Source of the DNA: Variovorax sp. IB41
Lineage (GTDB): Bacteria > Pseudomonadota > Gammaproteobacteria > Burkholderiales > Burkholderiaceae_C
Assembly: GCF_016405905.1 (NCBI RefSeq)
Contig: NZ_JAEFCB010000001.1
Location: 1,240,001 to 1,304,000, forward strand
DNA length: 64,000 nt
Direction of reading: 5' to 3'
Shown here: positions 24,800-33,458 of the stretch, piece after piece
Numbering within the stretch: the first letter of the stretch is position 1
How the letters are laid out: every line of letters begins with the position of its first letter
Notes under the pieces: generated by a model
What the model saw: only the letters and a program-made list of their open reading frames with translations
Told to the model about the DNA's origin: nothing
The model's database searches: none
Position numbers and translations under genes: made by a program

Positions 24800-25579
24800 A
24801 TGTCCCAAGTCAACCTGATCGAAGCGCGCGGCGTCTCGAAGACCTACCAGAGCAAGGACGGCCCGGTCGAATCGCTCAAGCCCCTGGACTTCGCCATCCA
24901 GGAAGGCGAATTCGTCTCCGTCGTCGGCCCCTCGGGCTGCGGCAAGAGCACGCTGCTCAAGATGGTCGCGGGCCTGCTGCCGATCAGCGGCGGCGAACTC
25001 ACGCTGGCCGGCAAGCCGATCAAGGGACCGCAGAAGGACGTGGGCATCGTGTTCCAGAGCGCGGTGCTGCTGCCCTGGCGCAGCGTAGAAGACAACATCC
25101 TGCTGCAGGCCGAGATGCGCCACCTGCCCAAGGCCGCCGCCAAGACCCGGGCGCGCGAACTCATGGAGATGGCCGGCCTCAAGGGCTTCGAGGGCAAGTA
25201 CCCCTGGCAGCTTTCGGGCGGCATGCAGCAACGCGCGTCGATCTGCCGCGCGCTGCTGCACGACCCCTCGGTGCTCTTGATGGACGAGCCCTTCGGCGCG
25301 CTCGACGCGATGACGCGCGAGAAGATGAACCTGGAACTGCAACGCATCTGGATGGCCTCCAAGAAGACCGTGATGCTGATCACCCACAGCATCCCCGAGG
25401 CGATCTTTCTCTCGGACCGCGTGATCGTGATGAGCGAGCGCCCCGGCTCGATCGCGGCCGTCTACGACATCGACCTGCCGCGCCCGCGCACGCTCGACAT
25501 GATGGCCTCGCCGGAGTTCGGCGCGTACACGAAGCTGGTGCGCGCGCATTTCTTCTCGCAGGGCATCCTGGACCACTGA
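24800..25579 (+). CDS. ABC transporter ATP-binding protein (NitT/TauT type)
   Basis: A 259-residue ATPase that powers the importer. Walker A GPSGCGKST is at about 43-51, Q-loop VFQSAVLLPWRS, signature LSGGMQQR, Walker B VLLMDEPFGALD and H-loop LITHSIPEA. It completes a permease/binding protein/ATPase set with the two preceding genes. Ten bases separate it from the enolase-superfamily gene, so transport and catabolism are co-transcribed. Confidence 0.94.
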   Translation: MSQVNLIEARGVSKTYQSKDGPVESLKPLDFAIQEGEFVSVVGPSGCGKSTLLKMVAGLLPISGGELTLAGKPIKGPQKDVGIVFQSAVLLPWRSVEDNILLQAEMRHLPKAAAKTRARELMEMAGLKGFEGKYPWQLSGGMQQRASICRALLHDPSVLLMDEPFGALDAMTREKMNLELQRIWMASKKTVMLITHSIPEAIFLSDRVIVMSERPGSIAAVYDIDLPRPRTLDMMASPEFGAYTKLVRAHFFSQGILDH

Positions 25580-25588
25580 ACGCCTGCC

Positions 25589-27019
25589 ATGGACGCGCCC
25601 CGCTTTCACATCGAAGAGATCCGTTTTTCCGAGCGCGACGTGGCGCTCCGGCTGCCGTTCCGCTTCGGCGCCGCCACCGTCACCGCCTGTCCGCAGGTGT
25701 ACGTGCGGGCCCGCATCCGCTTCGAGAACGGCGGCACGGCCGAGGGCTGCGCGGCCGAGATGATGGTGCCGAAATGGTTCGACAAGAACCCGGCCCTCAA
25801 CAACGAGCAGAACTTCGAGCAGCTGCGCTTCGCGCTGCGCGATGCGCGCGATGCGTATGTGGCTGAAGACGACGCGCAGACCGCGTGGACGCACTTCGCC
25901 TCGAACTACGCTGCGCTGCAGGCCCGCGCGAAGGCCAAGGGCCTGCAAGCACTCGTAGCGAGCTACGGCCCGGCGCTGATCGACCGCGCCGTGATGGACG
26001 CGCTCTGCCTGCACACCGGCACGAGCTTCGCGACCGCCATGAGCGCCAACCTCTGCGGCATCGACATTGCGGGCAGTGGGCTCGCCGACGATCTCGCGGG
26101 CTTCGACATGCCCGCCTTCCTGGCCAGCCATTCCCCGCAGGCAAGCATCGCGGCACGCCACACCGTCGGCCTGGCCGATGCCATCGACGACAGCGACGCA
26201 CTGCCCGACGCGCCCGCCGACGGCCTGCCCACCACCCTCGCCGCAGCGGTAAAACGCTACGGCCTCACTCACTTCAAGCTCAAGCTCTGCGGCCACACCG
26301 CGCAAGACATCGACCGGCTACAACGCATCGCCCGCGTGATCGACGGCCACGCCCAACTCGTGACGCTCGACGGCAACGAGCAGTACGCCGATGCCGACGA
26401 CTTCGCCGTCTTCCTCGACCGCATGCTCTCCACGCCCGTGCTGTGGAAGCTCGCGCAGAAGACCGTCTTCGTCGAACAGCCGATCCGCCGCGATGCCGCG
26501 CTGGAGCGCGACGTGTCGGCACTGGGCAAGCGCATTCCGCTTCTGATCGACGAATCCGACGCCACGCTCGACGCCTTCGTGCAGGCCCGCGCGCTCGGCT
26601 ACACGGGCGTATCGAGCAAGAGCTGCAAGGGCTTCTACAAGTCGGTCGTCAACGCGGCGCGCTGCGCGCACTGGAATGCGGCGAAAGACAAGCCGCGCTA
26701 TTTCCTTTCCGGCGAAGACCTCACGATGCAGGCCGGCATCGGCGTGCAGCAGGACCTCGCGCTCGTCGGGTGGCTGGGCCTCTCGCACGTCGAGCGCAAC
26801 GGCCACCACTACGTCAACGGCCTCGCGGCCGTGCCCGAGGCCGAGCAGCAGGCGCTTGCCGCGCTGCACCCAGGCCTCTACGAAACCAGCGACGGCGCCG
26901 TGCGCCTCGCCATCCGCGGCGGACAGCTCCCTCTGTCGTCGCTCGCCACCGCGCCCGGCTTTGCCACCGGCATTCCCGGCGCGGGCATCTCGTGGGACGC
27001 CATGCGTTCCGTCTACTGA
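25589..27019 (+). CDS. Enolase-superfamily (mandelate racemase/muconate lactonizing-like) protein
   Basis: At 476 residues this is longer than typical members (about 360-400). A two-domain layout is visible: N-terminal capping part (1-130) and a barrel with candidate metal and acid-base residues. FKLKL near 230 holds a KxK-type motif, LDGNEQY supplies the first acidic ligand, VFVEQPI the second, LLIDESD the third, and SSKSCKG the opposing Lys. Such enzymes abstract a proton alpha to a carboxylate to racemise, dehydrate or eliminate. The extra length and SSKSCKG form suggest an uncharacterised subgroup. The neighbouring genes suggest an acid sugar or related hydroxy acid. Confidence 0.8.
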   Translation: MDAPRFHIEEIRFSERDVALRLPFRFGAATVTACPQVYVRARIRFENGGTAEGCAAEMMVPKWFDKNPALNNEQNFEQLRFALRDARDAYVAEDDAQTAWTHFASNYAALQARAKAKGLQALVASYGPALIDRAVMDALCLHTGTSFATAMSANLCGIDIAGSGLADDLAGFDMPAFLASHSPQASIAARHTVGLADAIDDSDALPDAPADGLPTTLAAAVKRYGLTHFKLKLCGHTAQDIDRLQRIARVIDGHAQLVTLDGNEQYADADDFAVFLDRMLSTPVLWKLAQKTVFVEQPIRRDAALERDVSALGKRIPLLIDESDATLDAFVQARALGYTGVSSKSCKGFYKSVVNAARCAHWNAAKDKPRYFLSGEDLTMQAGIGVQQDLALVGWLGLSHVERNGHHYVNGLAAVPEAEQQALAALHPGLYETSDGAVRLAIRGGQLPLSSLATAPGFATGIPGAGISWDAMRSVY

Positions 27020-27062
27020 AGCACCCCTCTCGCACCCCTCTCGAATCTCAAGGAAGAAAACG

Positions 27063-28226
27063 ATGGCCACCCAACGTCTCGGAATCATCATGCACGGCGT
27101 CACCGGCCGCATGGGCATGAACCAGCACCTGATCCGCTCGATCTGCGCGATCCGCGCGCAAGGCGGCGTCACGCTGTCGAACGGCGACAAGGTCATGCCC
27201 GACCCCATCCTCATCGGCCGCAACGCCGAGAAGATGGAAGCGCTCGCCAAGGCCCACAACATCGCGCGCTGGGGCACGGACCTCGACAAGGCGCTGGAGA
27301 ACAAGGACGACACCATCTTCTTCGACGCCGGCACCACGCAGATGCGCCCCACGCTGCTGGCCAAGGCGATCCGCGCCGGCAAGCACGTGTACTGCGAGAA
27401 GCCGATCGCGACCAACCTCAACGAAGCCGTGGAAGTCGCGCGCCTGGCCGAAGGCTCGGGCCTCAAGCACGGCGCCGTGCAGGACAAGCTGTTCCTCCCT
27501 GGCCTGCGCAAGCTGGACATGCTGCGCCGCGCCGGCTTCTTCGGCCGCATGCTCAGCGTGCGCCTGGAGTTCGGCTACTGGGTGTTCGAGGGCGACCTGC
27601 AGCCCATCCAGCGCCCGAGCTGGAACTACCGCAAGGAAGACGGCGGCGGCATGATCCTGGACATGATGTGCCACTGGCGCTACGTGCTGGACAACCTGTT
27701 CGGCGAAGTGAAGTCGGTCTCGTGCATCGGTGCCACGCACATCCCCAAGCGCTGGGACGAAGCCGGCAAGCCATATGAAGCCACCGCCGACGACGCGGCC
27801 TACGCCACCTGCGAACTCACTGGCCACAACGGCGAGCCGGTGATCGCGCAGATCAACATGAGCTGGGTCACGCGCGTGCGCCGCGACGACCTGGTGACCT
27901 TCCACGTCGACGGCACCGACGGCTCGGCCGTGGCCGGTCTTTCCAGCTGCCGCGCCCAATCGCGTGTGGCCACGCCGCGCCCGGTGTGGAACCCCGACGA
28001 GAAGCAGATGATGAATTTCTTCGACCAGTGGCAGGAGATTCCGGACTCGCAGGTTTACGACAACGGCTTCAAGATCCAGTGGGAGCATTTCATTCGCCAC
28101 GTGGTGGAGAACGAGCCCTACAAGTGGACGCTGCCCGAAGGCGCCAAGGGCGTGCAGCTGGTCGAGGCCGCGCTCGAATCGTGGAAGGACCGTCGCTGGG
28201 TCGATGTGCCTGCGCTGAAGGTCTGA
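27063..28226 (+). CDS. Gfo/Idh/MocA family oxidoreductase
   Basis: A 387-residue NAD(P)-dependent dehydrogenase. The N-terminal Rossmann fold begins LGIIMHGVTGRMGMNQ and contains the family signature HVYCEKPIATNLNEA (about 113-127). The C-terminal domain (about 150-385) carries DGGGMILDMMCHWRYVLDNLFG, with the His of the conserved catalytic region. Family members oxidise sugars, inositols or their derivatives at a hydroxyl. The AAGGAAG ribosome site is well placed. It is followed 13 bases later by the DUF993 gene. Confidence 0.92.
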   Translation: MATQRLGIIMHGVTGRMGMNQHLIRSICAIRAQGGVTLSNGDKVMPDPILIGRNAEKMEALAKAHNIARWGTDLDKALENKDDTIFFDAGTTQMRPTLLAKAIRAGKHVYCEKPIATNLNEAVEVARLAEGSGLKHGAVQDKLFLPGLRKLDMLRRAGFFGRMLSVRLEFGYWVFEGDLQPIQRPSWNYRKEDGGGMILDMMCHWRYVLDNLFGEVKSVSCIGATHIPKRWDEAGKPYEATADDAAYATCELTGHNGEPVIAQINMSWVTRVRRDDLVTFHVDGTDGSAVAGLSSCRAQSRVATPRPVWNPDEKQMMNFFDQWQEIPDSQVYDNGFKIQWEHFIRHVVENEPYKWTLPEGAKGVQLVEAALESWKDRRWVDVPALKV

Positions 28227-28239
28227 AGAAGAAGCTGCC

Positions 28240-29427
28240 ATGGCCCTCTCGCTGACCCTCCCCACCGCGAACGGCACGCTCGCGCCCTACGCCCTGCGCG
28301 GCACCGCGCCGGTCAAGCCCGATGCGGGCGTGAAGTTCAACCGCATCGCCTACTCGGCCGCGCACGTCGTGGCCGACCCGCTCGCGGCCGTCAACCCGTG
28401 GCTGCAGGCCGCGGTCGACTGGGACACCACCATCGCCTACCGCCGCCACCTGTTCTCGCTCGGCCTGGGCGTGGCCGAGGCGATGGACACCGCGCAGCGC
28501 GGCATGGGCCTGGACTGGCCCACGTCGCTCGAACTGATCCGCCGCTCGCTCGATGCGGCGAAAGACGTGCCGGGGGCGCTCGTCGCTTCAGGCTGCGGCA
28601 CCGACCACCTGAACATCGACGAAGTGAAGAGCGTCGACGACGTGATCCGCGGCTACGAGGAGCAGATGGCCGCCATCGAGGCGCTCGGCGGCAAGCTGAT
28701 CGTGATGGCCAGCCGCGCGCTCGCCCGCGTGGCGAAAAGCCCCGCGGACTACGAGCGCGTGTACGACCGCATCCTGAGCCAGGCCAGGCAGCCCGTGGTG
28801 CTGCATTGGCTCGGCGACATGTTCGACCCGGCGCTCGCGGGCTATTGGGGCACGAAGGATGTGGATGCGGCGATGGACACGGCCGTGGGCATCATCGCGG
28901 CGCATCCGGAGAAGGTCGATGGCATCAAGATTTCCTTGCTCGACAAGGACAAGGAAATCGCCATGCGCCGCCGCCTTCCCAAGGGTGTTCGCATGTACAC
29001 CGGCGACGACTTCAACTACGCCGAGCTGATCGCCGGCGACGGCTTCGGCGACGAGCCGACGCACGGCAAGAGCGATGCGCTGCTGGGCATCTTCGACGCC
29101 ATCGCGCCCGCAGCGAGCGCGGCGCTCGGCGCACTGGCGCAAGGCAACACCGAAAAGTTCCACGCGATCCTCGGCCCCACGGTGCCGCTGTCGCGCCACA
29201 TCTTCGCGGCGCCCACGCGCTTCTACAAGACGGGCGTGGTGTTCATGGCCTGGCTCAACGGCCACCAGAAGCACTTCACGATGGTGGGCGGCCAGCAGAG
29301 CACGCGCTCGCTGCAGCACTTCGCCGAACTGTTCCGCTTGGCCGATGCGGCCAACCTGCTGGAGCAGCCGGAGCTGGCGGTGCGCCGCATGAAGACTCTG
29401 TTGGCCCTGCACGGCATGGAAGGTTGA
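28240..29427 (+). CDS. DUF993 (dihydrodipicolinate synthase-like) protein
   Basis: A 395-residue protein matching the DUF993 family, a divergent DapA/NAL-type TIM barrel. Recognisable stretches include GCGTDHLNIDEVKSVDDVIR, GGKLIVMASRALARV, QPVVLHWLGDMFDP and KVDGIKISLLDKDKE. The Lys in DGIKISLLD is the likely Schiff-base residue of class I aldolases. No member has a firm activity that I know of. Its consistent neighbours here (Gfo/Idh and a TIM-barrel isomerase) suggest an aldolase or retro-aldol step in degradation of an oxidised cyclic or sugar compound. Confidence 0.88.
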   Translation: MALSLTLPTANGTLAPYALRGTAPVKPDAGVKFNRIAYSAAHVVADPLAAVNPWLQAAVDWDTTIAYRRHLFSLGLGVAEAMDTAQRGMGLDWPTSLELIRRSLDAAKDVPGALVASGCGTDHLNIDEVKSVDDVIRGYEEQMAAIEALGGKLIVMASRALARVAKSPADYERVYDRILSQARQPVVLHWLGDMFDPALAGYWGTKDVDAAMDTAVGIIAAHPEKVDGIKISLLDKDKEIAMRRRLPKGVRMYTGDDFNYAELIAGDGFGDEPTHGKSDALLGIFDAIAPAASAALGALAQGNTEKFHAILGPTVPLSRHIFAAPTRFYKTGVVFMAWLNGHQKHFTMVGGQQSTRSLQHFAELFRLADAANLLEQPELAVRRMKTLLALHGMEG

Positions 29428-29435
29428 ACGGACCC

Positions 29436-30314
29436 ATGCGCGATTTCTCGCAGAACCACGACTGGCTCTCGATCAACACCGCGACCGTGCGCAAGCAATC
29501 GGGCGCCGAGGTGCCGCTGGACCGCATCATCGACCAGTGCGCCGAGCGCGGCATCCGCGCGATCAGCCCGTGGCGCGATCAGGTCGCGGCCGTCGGGCTC
29601 GACAAGATCGCCAGGCAATTGAAGGCGCATGGCATCGGCCTTTCGGGCTACTGCCGCGGCGGCTTCTTTCCCGCGCCCGACGCGGCGGGCCTGAAGGCCG
29701 CGCTGGACGACAACCGCCGCGCCATCGACGAGGCGAAGACGCTCGATGCGCCCTGCCTCGTGCTGGTCGTCGGCGCCCTGCCCGGCGCGCTCGACGGCAA
29801 GGCCGCGTACAAGGACATCGCCCGTGCGCGCAGCGAAGTGCGCGACGGCATCGCCGCATCGCTGGACTACGCCCGCGAAGTCGGCATGCCGCTCGCCATC
29901 GAGCCCCTGCACCCGATGCAGGCGGCCGACCGCGCCTGTATCAACACGCTCGAGCACGCGCTCGACCTCTGCGACGAACTCGACGCGGGCAAGAGCGGCA
30001 TGCTGGGAGTGGCGCTGGACATCTACCACGTGTGGTGGGACCCGAAGCTGCAGCAGCAGATCGCCCGCGCCGGCCGCGAGCGCCTCCTGGCCTACCACGT
30101 CTGCGACTGGCTCACGCCCACGCGCGACCTGCTCTCGGACCGCGGGATGATGGGTGATGGCGTGGTCGAGCTCAAGAAGATCCGCGGCTGGGTCGAGGAC
30201 GCGGGCTTCGCGGGCTTCAGCGAGGTAGAGATCTTCTCGAACCTCGATTGGTGGCAGCGCCCGGGGGCCGAGACGCTGGACGCGTGCATCGAGCGACATC
30301 GCAGCGCGGTCTGA
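29436..30314 (+). CDS. Sugar phosphate isomerase/epimerase family protein
   Basis: A 292-residue AP-endonuclease-2-like TIM barrel. Metal-binding acids and His are visible in LAIEPLHPMQ, GVALDIYHVWWDP, LLAYHVCDW and FSEVEIFSN, the usual Glu/Asp/His/Glu set. Members act as isomerases, epimerases or dehydratases on sugars, inosose or keto sugars. It is the last gene of the operon, eight bases after DUF993. Together with the dehydrogenase it resembles keto-sugar pathways in which the oxidised sugar is then dehydrated or cleaved. Confidence 0.88.
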   Translation: MRDFSQNHDWLSINTATVRKQSGAEVPLDRIIDQCAERGIRAISPWRDQVAAVGLDKIARQLKAHGIGLSGYCRGGFFPAPDAAGLKAALDDNRRAIDEAKTLDAPCLVLVVGALPGALDGKAAYKDIARARSEVRDGIAASLDYAREVGMPLAIEPLHPMQAADRACINTLEHALDLCDELDAGKSGMLGVALDIYHVWWDPKLQQQIARAGRERLLAYHVCDWLTPTRDLLSDRGMMGDGVVELKKIRGWVEDAGFAGFSEVEIFSNLDWWQRPGAETLDACIERHRSAV

Positions 30315-30362
30315 TGCATTGCGCCGAAGCGAAGCGCAGCCGCCTGTGCTGCAATTCGCCCC

Positions 30363-31469
30363 ATGGCTGACCCGACCCTCGACGACCTGCGCCGCTACGC
30401 GGTGGCGCGCACCCTCTTCAAGCCCACCACCCTCCCCGGCGCGATCCGCCAGCTCGGCTTCGTGCAGGCCGATCCGATCCGCGCACCGGCGCGCGCGCAA
30501 GACCTGACCTTGCGCCATCGCGTGAAGGACTACCGCGCGGGCGATCTCGAAAGCCGCTACACGCGCCTGGCGATCGAGGAAGACTGCCTCGTCAACTACG
30601 GCTTCCTGCCGCGCGAGCACCTCGCGCTCATGCATCCGCGCGAAGCCAAGCAGGCCTGGGACGCCGCGACGCGGCGCAAGGCCGCCGACGTGCTGGCCTA
30701 TGTGCGCGAGCACGGCCCGGTGCATCCGCGCCAGGTCGAGCAGCACTTCGCGCACGGCCGCATCCAGAACTACTGGGGCGGTTCGAGCAACGCGACCACG
30801 CACCTGCTGGACGGCATGCACTACCGCGGCATGCTGCGCGTGGTGCGGCGCGACAGCGGCACGCGGGTCTATGAAGCGGTGACGCACATGCCCGCCGACG
30901 ACAGCCCCGCCGGCCGCGCGCAACGCGCTGCCGCGCTCATCGAATTGATCGTGCGCAAGTACGCGCCGCTGCCGGCCGCGAGCCTCACTTACCTCGTGCG
31001 ACTGCTGGGCTACGGCGCGCCGCACCTCGCGGCGCAGACGCAGGCGGCGTTGCGCCTGGCGCGTGAAGAGCTCGCGAGCTGCCGCATCGATGGCACCACC
31101 TGGTATTGGCCCGCGAGCGAGAACCCGGCCTCCAAACGCCATGCACCGGATGACGCGGTGCGCCTGCTCGCGCCCTTCGATCCGGTCGTGTGGGACCGCC
31201 GCCGCTTCGAGCTGCTGTGGGGCTGGACGTACAAGTTCGAGGCCTACACGCCCGCGCCCAAGCGCCAGTTCGGCTACTACGCGCTGCCGCTCTTGTGGCA
31301 CGACCGCGTGATCGGCTGGGCCAACGTGACCGCGCCTGAAGGCCGGCTGCAGCCGGCCTTCGGCTACGCCGGCAGAAAGCCGCGCGATACGGCGTTCCGC
31401 GCGGCGCTCGACGACGAGTTGCACCGCATGACGCAGTTCCTCGCGGGGCGTGTGTTGCCGATCAAATAA
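30363..31469 (+). CDS. AlkX/YcaQ-type DNA glycosylase (winged helix, HTH_42 family)
   Basis: A 368-residue protein of the family once called winged-helix DNA-binding (COG3214). Members YcaQ/AlkX and AlkZ are DNA glycosylases; the YcaQ branch unhooks interstrand crosslinks. The catalytic QxD motif of that branch is present as Q35-A-D37 in LGFVQADPIRAPARAQDL, rather than QxQ of AlkZ. Further family features are NYGFLPREH, YWGGSSNATTHLLDGMHYRG, LAPFDPVVWDRRR and FGYYALPLLW. It stands alone, 48 bases after the catabolic operon. Confidence 0.85.
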   Translation: MADPTLDDLRRYAVARTLFKPTTLPGAIRQLGFVQADPIRAPARAQDLTLRHRVKDYRAGDLESRYTRLAIEEDCLVNYGFLPREHLALMHPREAKQAWDAATRRKAADVLAYVREHGPVHPRQVEQHFAHGRIQNYWGGSSNATTHLLDGMHYRGMLRVVRRDSGTRVYEAVTHMPADDSPAGRAQRAAALIELIVRKYAPLPAASLTYLVRLLGYGAPHLAAQTQAALRLAREELASCRIDGTTWYWPASENPASKRHAPDDAVRLLAPFDPVVWDRRRFELLWGWTYKFEAYTPAPKRQFGYYALPLLWHDRVIGWANVTAPEGRLQPAFGYAGRKPRDTAFRAALDDELHRMTQFLAGRVLPIK

Positions 31470-31565
31470 ATCCCCGCGCGGCCCAAGGTCTGGCGCGCGG
31501 GCGACAACCCGGGCTGGGCGGCGCTCCTAGAATCGCGCCGTCGTCCGGTTCGCCGGGCGGCAAGC

Positions 31566-31720
31566 GTTCTCAGGGCGGGGTGCAATTCCCCACCGGCGGT
31601 GATGGCGACCGAAAGGTTGCACAAGCCCGCGAGCGCCCGAGGCCTGTGCAAGCAGGCCGAGGGGTCAGCAGATTTCGGTGCGATTCCGAAGCCGACGGTC
31701 ACAGTCCGGATGAAAGAGAG
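31566..31720 (+). ncRNA. FMN riboswitch (RFN element)
   Basis: The 352-bp gap 31470-31821 contains an RFN element. Signature blocks are CAGGGCGGGGTGCAATTCCC, then CACCGGCGGTGATGG, AGCCCGCGAGC, GGTCAGCAGATT, GGTGCGATTCCGAAGCCGAC and the closing GGTCACAGTCCGGATGAAAG. It lies directly upstream of ribH, so FMN should repress that gene. A stem GAGAGCGCG/CGCGCTCTC (about 31716-31752) follows and may be part of the expression platform; no T-run is seen, so control of translation is more likely than termination. TAGAAT at 31528-31533 may be the -10 box. Confidence 0.95.
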
Positions 31721-31821
31721 CGCGAAATGCGGGCACGCCCGCGCGCTCTCGCATGAGCGCGCGGTGTGCCTTGCGGTTTCGTGCGCCCTGATTCAGGAAA
31801 CCTGCTTTTCAGAGGCACACC

Positions 31822-32334
31822 ATGAGTCAGATCAACGACCTTCCCCTCTCCGCCATCACCGCGTCGAATTCGTCGCGCGGCGAGCGCATCGCTTTCGTCG
31901 AGGCGCAGTGGCATTCCGACATCGTCCATCAGGCACGCGACGCCTTCCTCGAAGAGATGGCGCGCCTGGGCGTGGCGCGCGAGCTCATCGACGTCTTCGA
32001 TGTGCCCGGCGCCTTCGAGATCCCGCTGCATGCCAAGCGCCTGGCGAACTCGGGCAAGTACGCGGCCATCATCGGCTGCGCGCTGGTGGTCGATGGCGGC
32101 ATCTACCGCCACGAGTTCGTCGCGAACACGGTGGTGAGCACGTTGATGCAGCTTCAACTGGAGACCGACGTGCCGATCTTCTCGGCCGTGCTCACGCCGC
32201 ACCACTTCCACGAGCACGTGGAGCACCGCAAGTACTTCCATCGCCATTTCGCGATCAAGGGCACCGAAGTGGCCGAGGCCTGCTTCAAGACGCTCGAGGC
32301 GCTCAAGCAGGTGGACGCGGCACTGGCCGCGTGA
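31822..32334 (+). CDS. ribH: 6,7-dimethyl-8-ribityllumazine synthase, type II
   Basis: This 170-residue enzyme condenses 5-amino-6-ribitylaminouracil with dihydroxybutanone phosphate, the penultimate step of riboflavin synthesis. Motifs: FVEAQWHSDIV, DVFDVPGAFEIPLHAK and IIGCALVVDGGIYRHEFVANTV. The last replaces the GxVIRGxTxHFDY motif of ordinary RibH and is typical of type II (RibH2) enzymes known from Brucella and rhizobia, which form decamers. Being alone under an FMN riboswitch also fits RibH2. A housekeeping RibH probably lies elsewhere with ribBA. Confidence 0.92.
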   Translation: MSQINDLPLSAITASNSSRGERIAFVEAQWHSDIVHQARDAFLEEMARLGVARELIDVFDVPGAFEIPLHAKRLANSGKYAAIIGCALVVDGGIYRHEFVANTVVSTLMQLQLETDVPIFSAVLTPHHFHEHVEHRKYFHRHFAIKGTEVAEACFKTLEALKQVDAALAA

Positions 32335-32366
32335 CAACGGCCCCCCGTCCGCAGTAATCTGCGCGG

Positions 32367-33050
32367 ATGGCCTCTCCATCCGCCCCAAGAGATCGCTACA
32401 CCCTCTACGGCGCGCCCGGCTCGGGCGCCACGCCGGTCCATGCGGCGCTGACGCTGATCGGCGCGGAAGTCGAGACCATCGACGTCGCCACCTGGGAGGG
32501 CGATGCCGAGCGCGAACGCATGGCGAGCGTCAACCCGATGCGCCAGGTGCCCGCGCTCGTGCTGCCTTCCGGCGAAGTGATGACCGAGAGCGCGGCCATC
32601 CTCATCTGGCTCGGCGACCGCTACCCCGAAGCGGGCCTGTGCCCCGCGCCCGGCGATCCGCTGCGCGCGCGCTACCTGCGCTGGATGGTCTATCTGCCCG
32701 CGGCCATCTATTCGCTCTTCTGGGTGCGCGACGATCCCACGCGCCTCACGCCCGACCCCGCGGCGCAGGCCGTGATGCTCGAGCGCACGGCCGAGCGCAT
32801 CGCGCACTGCTGGCACCTGATGGACACGCAGATCGACGAGCCCGCGCCTTATCTCCTCGGCGAGAAGATCAGCATGCTCGACCTGTACGTGACGGTGATG
32901 TCGCGCTGGACGCCGCAGCGCCGGCGCTTCTACCGCGTGGCGCCGCGCATGGCGCGCGTGGTGCGGCGCGTGGACGCCGATCCGCGGCTGGCCGCGTTCT
33001 GGGCCGCGCGCTTTCCGTTCTCGATGGACGAGCAAGCCGAAAAAAATTGA
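32367..33050 (+). CDS. Glutathione S-transferase family protein
   Basis: A 227-residue protein with a thioredoxin-like N-terminal domain (about 10-90: YTLYGAPGSGATPVHAALTL, then NPMRQVPALVLPSGEVMTES, cis-Pro and Ser contacting glutathione) and an all-helical C-terminal domain (about 98-215, YLLGEKISMLDLYVTV). The GSGAT segment holds the likely catalytic Ser. Substrate unknown. A TAATCT box ends six bases before the ATG and no Shine-Dalgarno is visible, so it may be translated from a leaderless mRNA. Confidence 0.9.
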   Translation: MASPSAPRDRYTLYGAPGSGATPVHAALTLIGAEVETIDVATWEGDAERERMASVNPMRQVPALVLPSGEVMTESAAILIWLGDRYPEAGLCPAPGDPLRARYLRWMVYLPAAIYSLFWVRDDPTRLTPDPAAQAVMLERTAERIAHCWHLMDTQIDEPAPYLLGEKISMLDLYVTVMSRWTPQRRRFYRVAPRMARVVRRVDADPRLAAFWAARFPFSMDEQAEKN

Positions 33051-33076
33051 CGCCCGCCCTTCCGATAATCGACGCC

Positions 33077-33457
33077 ATGACCGCACGCACCCCCACCACC
33101 GACTACCCGATGACGATCTACCACAAGCCCAACTGCAGCACGTCGCGCAACGTGTTGGGCTTGATCCGCGAAAGCGGCGTGGAGCCGACGATCGTGCTGT
33201 ACCTGGAGACGCCGCCTTCGAAGAAGAAGCTGCGCGAGCTCGCCAAGGCCATGGGCATGACGGCACGCGACCTGCTGCGTACGAAGGAAGCGCCGTACGA
33301 AGAACTGCAGCTGGCCGACGCGAAGTGGACCGATGATCAGTTGTTCGATGCGATCGTGGAGCACCCGATCCTCTTGCAGCGCCCCATCGTCGTCTCGCCG
33401 CGCGGCACGTTGATGTGCCGGCCCTGGGAACGAGTGCGCGAGATCCTGCCGGTGTAA
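33077..33457 (+). CDS. ArsC-like arsenate reductase family protein
   Basis: A 126-residue thioredoxin-fold protein. MTIYHKPNCSTSRNVLGLI holds the glutaredoxin-dependent ArsC active site, CSTSR (family HNPRCSKSR), followed by PTIVLYLETPPSKKKL, LLRTKE and RPIVVSPRGTLMCRP. The basic residues of the arsenate site are partly conserved, so arsenate reduction is plausible, but YffB/Spx-like relatives have other roles. No ars operon is nearby. The ATG at 33077 adds 11 residues; the ATG at 33110 (MTIYHK) is the alternative and matches family N-termini. GATAAT lies seven bases before 33077. Confidence 0.82.
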   Translation: MTARTPTTDYPMTIYHKPNCSTSRNVLGLIRESGVEPTIVLYLETPPSKKKLRELAKAMGMTARDLLRTKEAPYEELQLADAKWTDDQLFDAIVEHPILLQRPIVVSPRGTLMCRPWERVREILPV

Positions 33458-33458
33458 A

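Noticed and set aside
33047..33069. TTGACG with GATAAT as a sigma-70 promoter of the ArsC-like gene
   Set aside because: The spacer is only 11 bases, too short for a functional -35/-10 pair; only the -10-like box was kept as a possible leaderless start signal.
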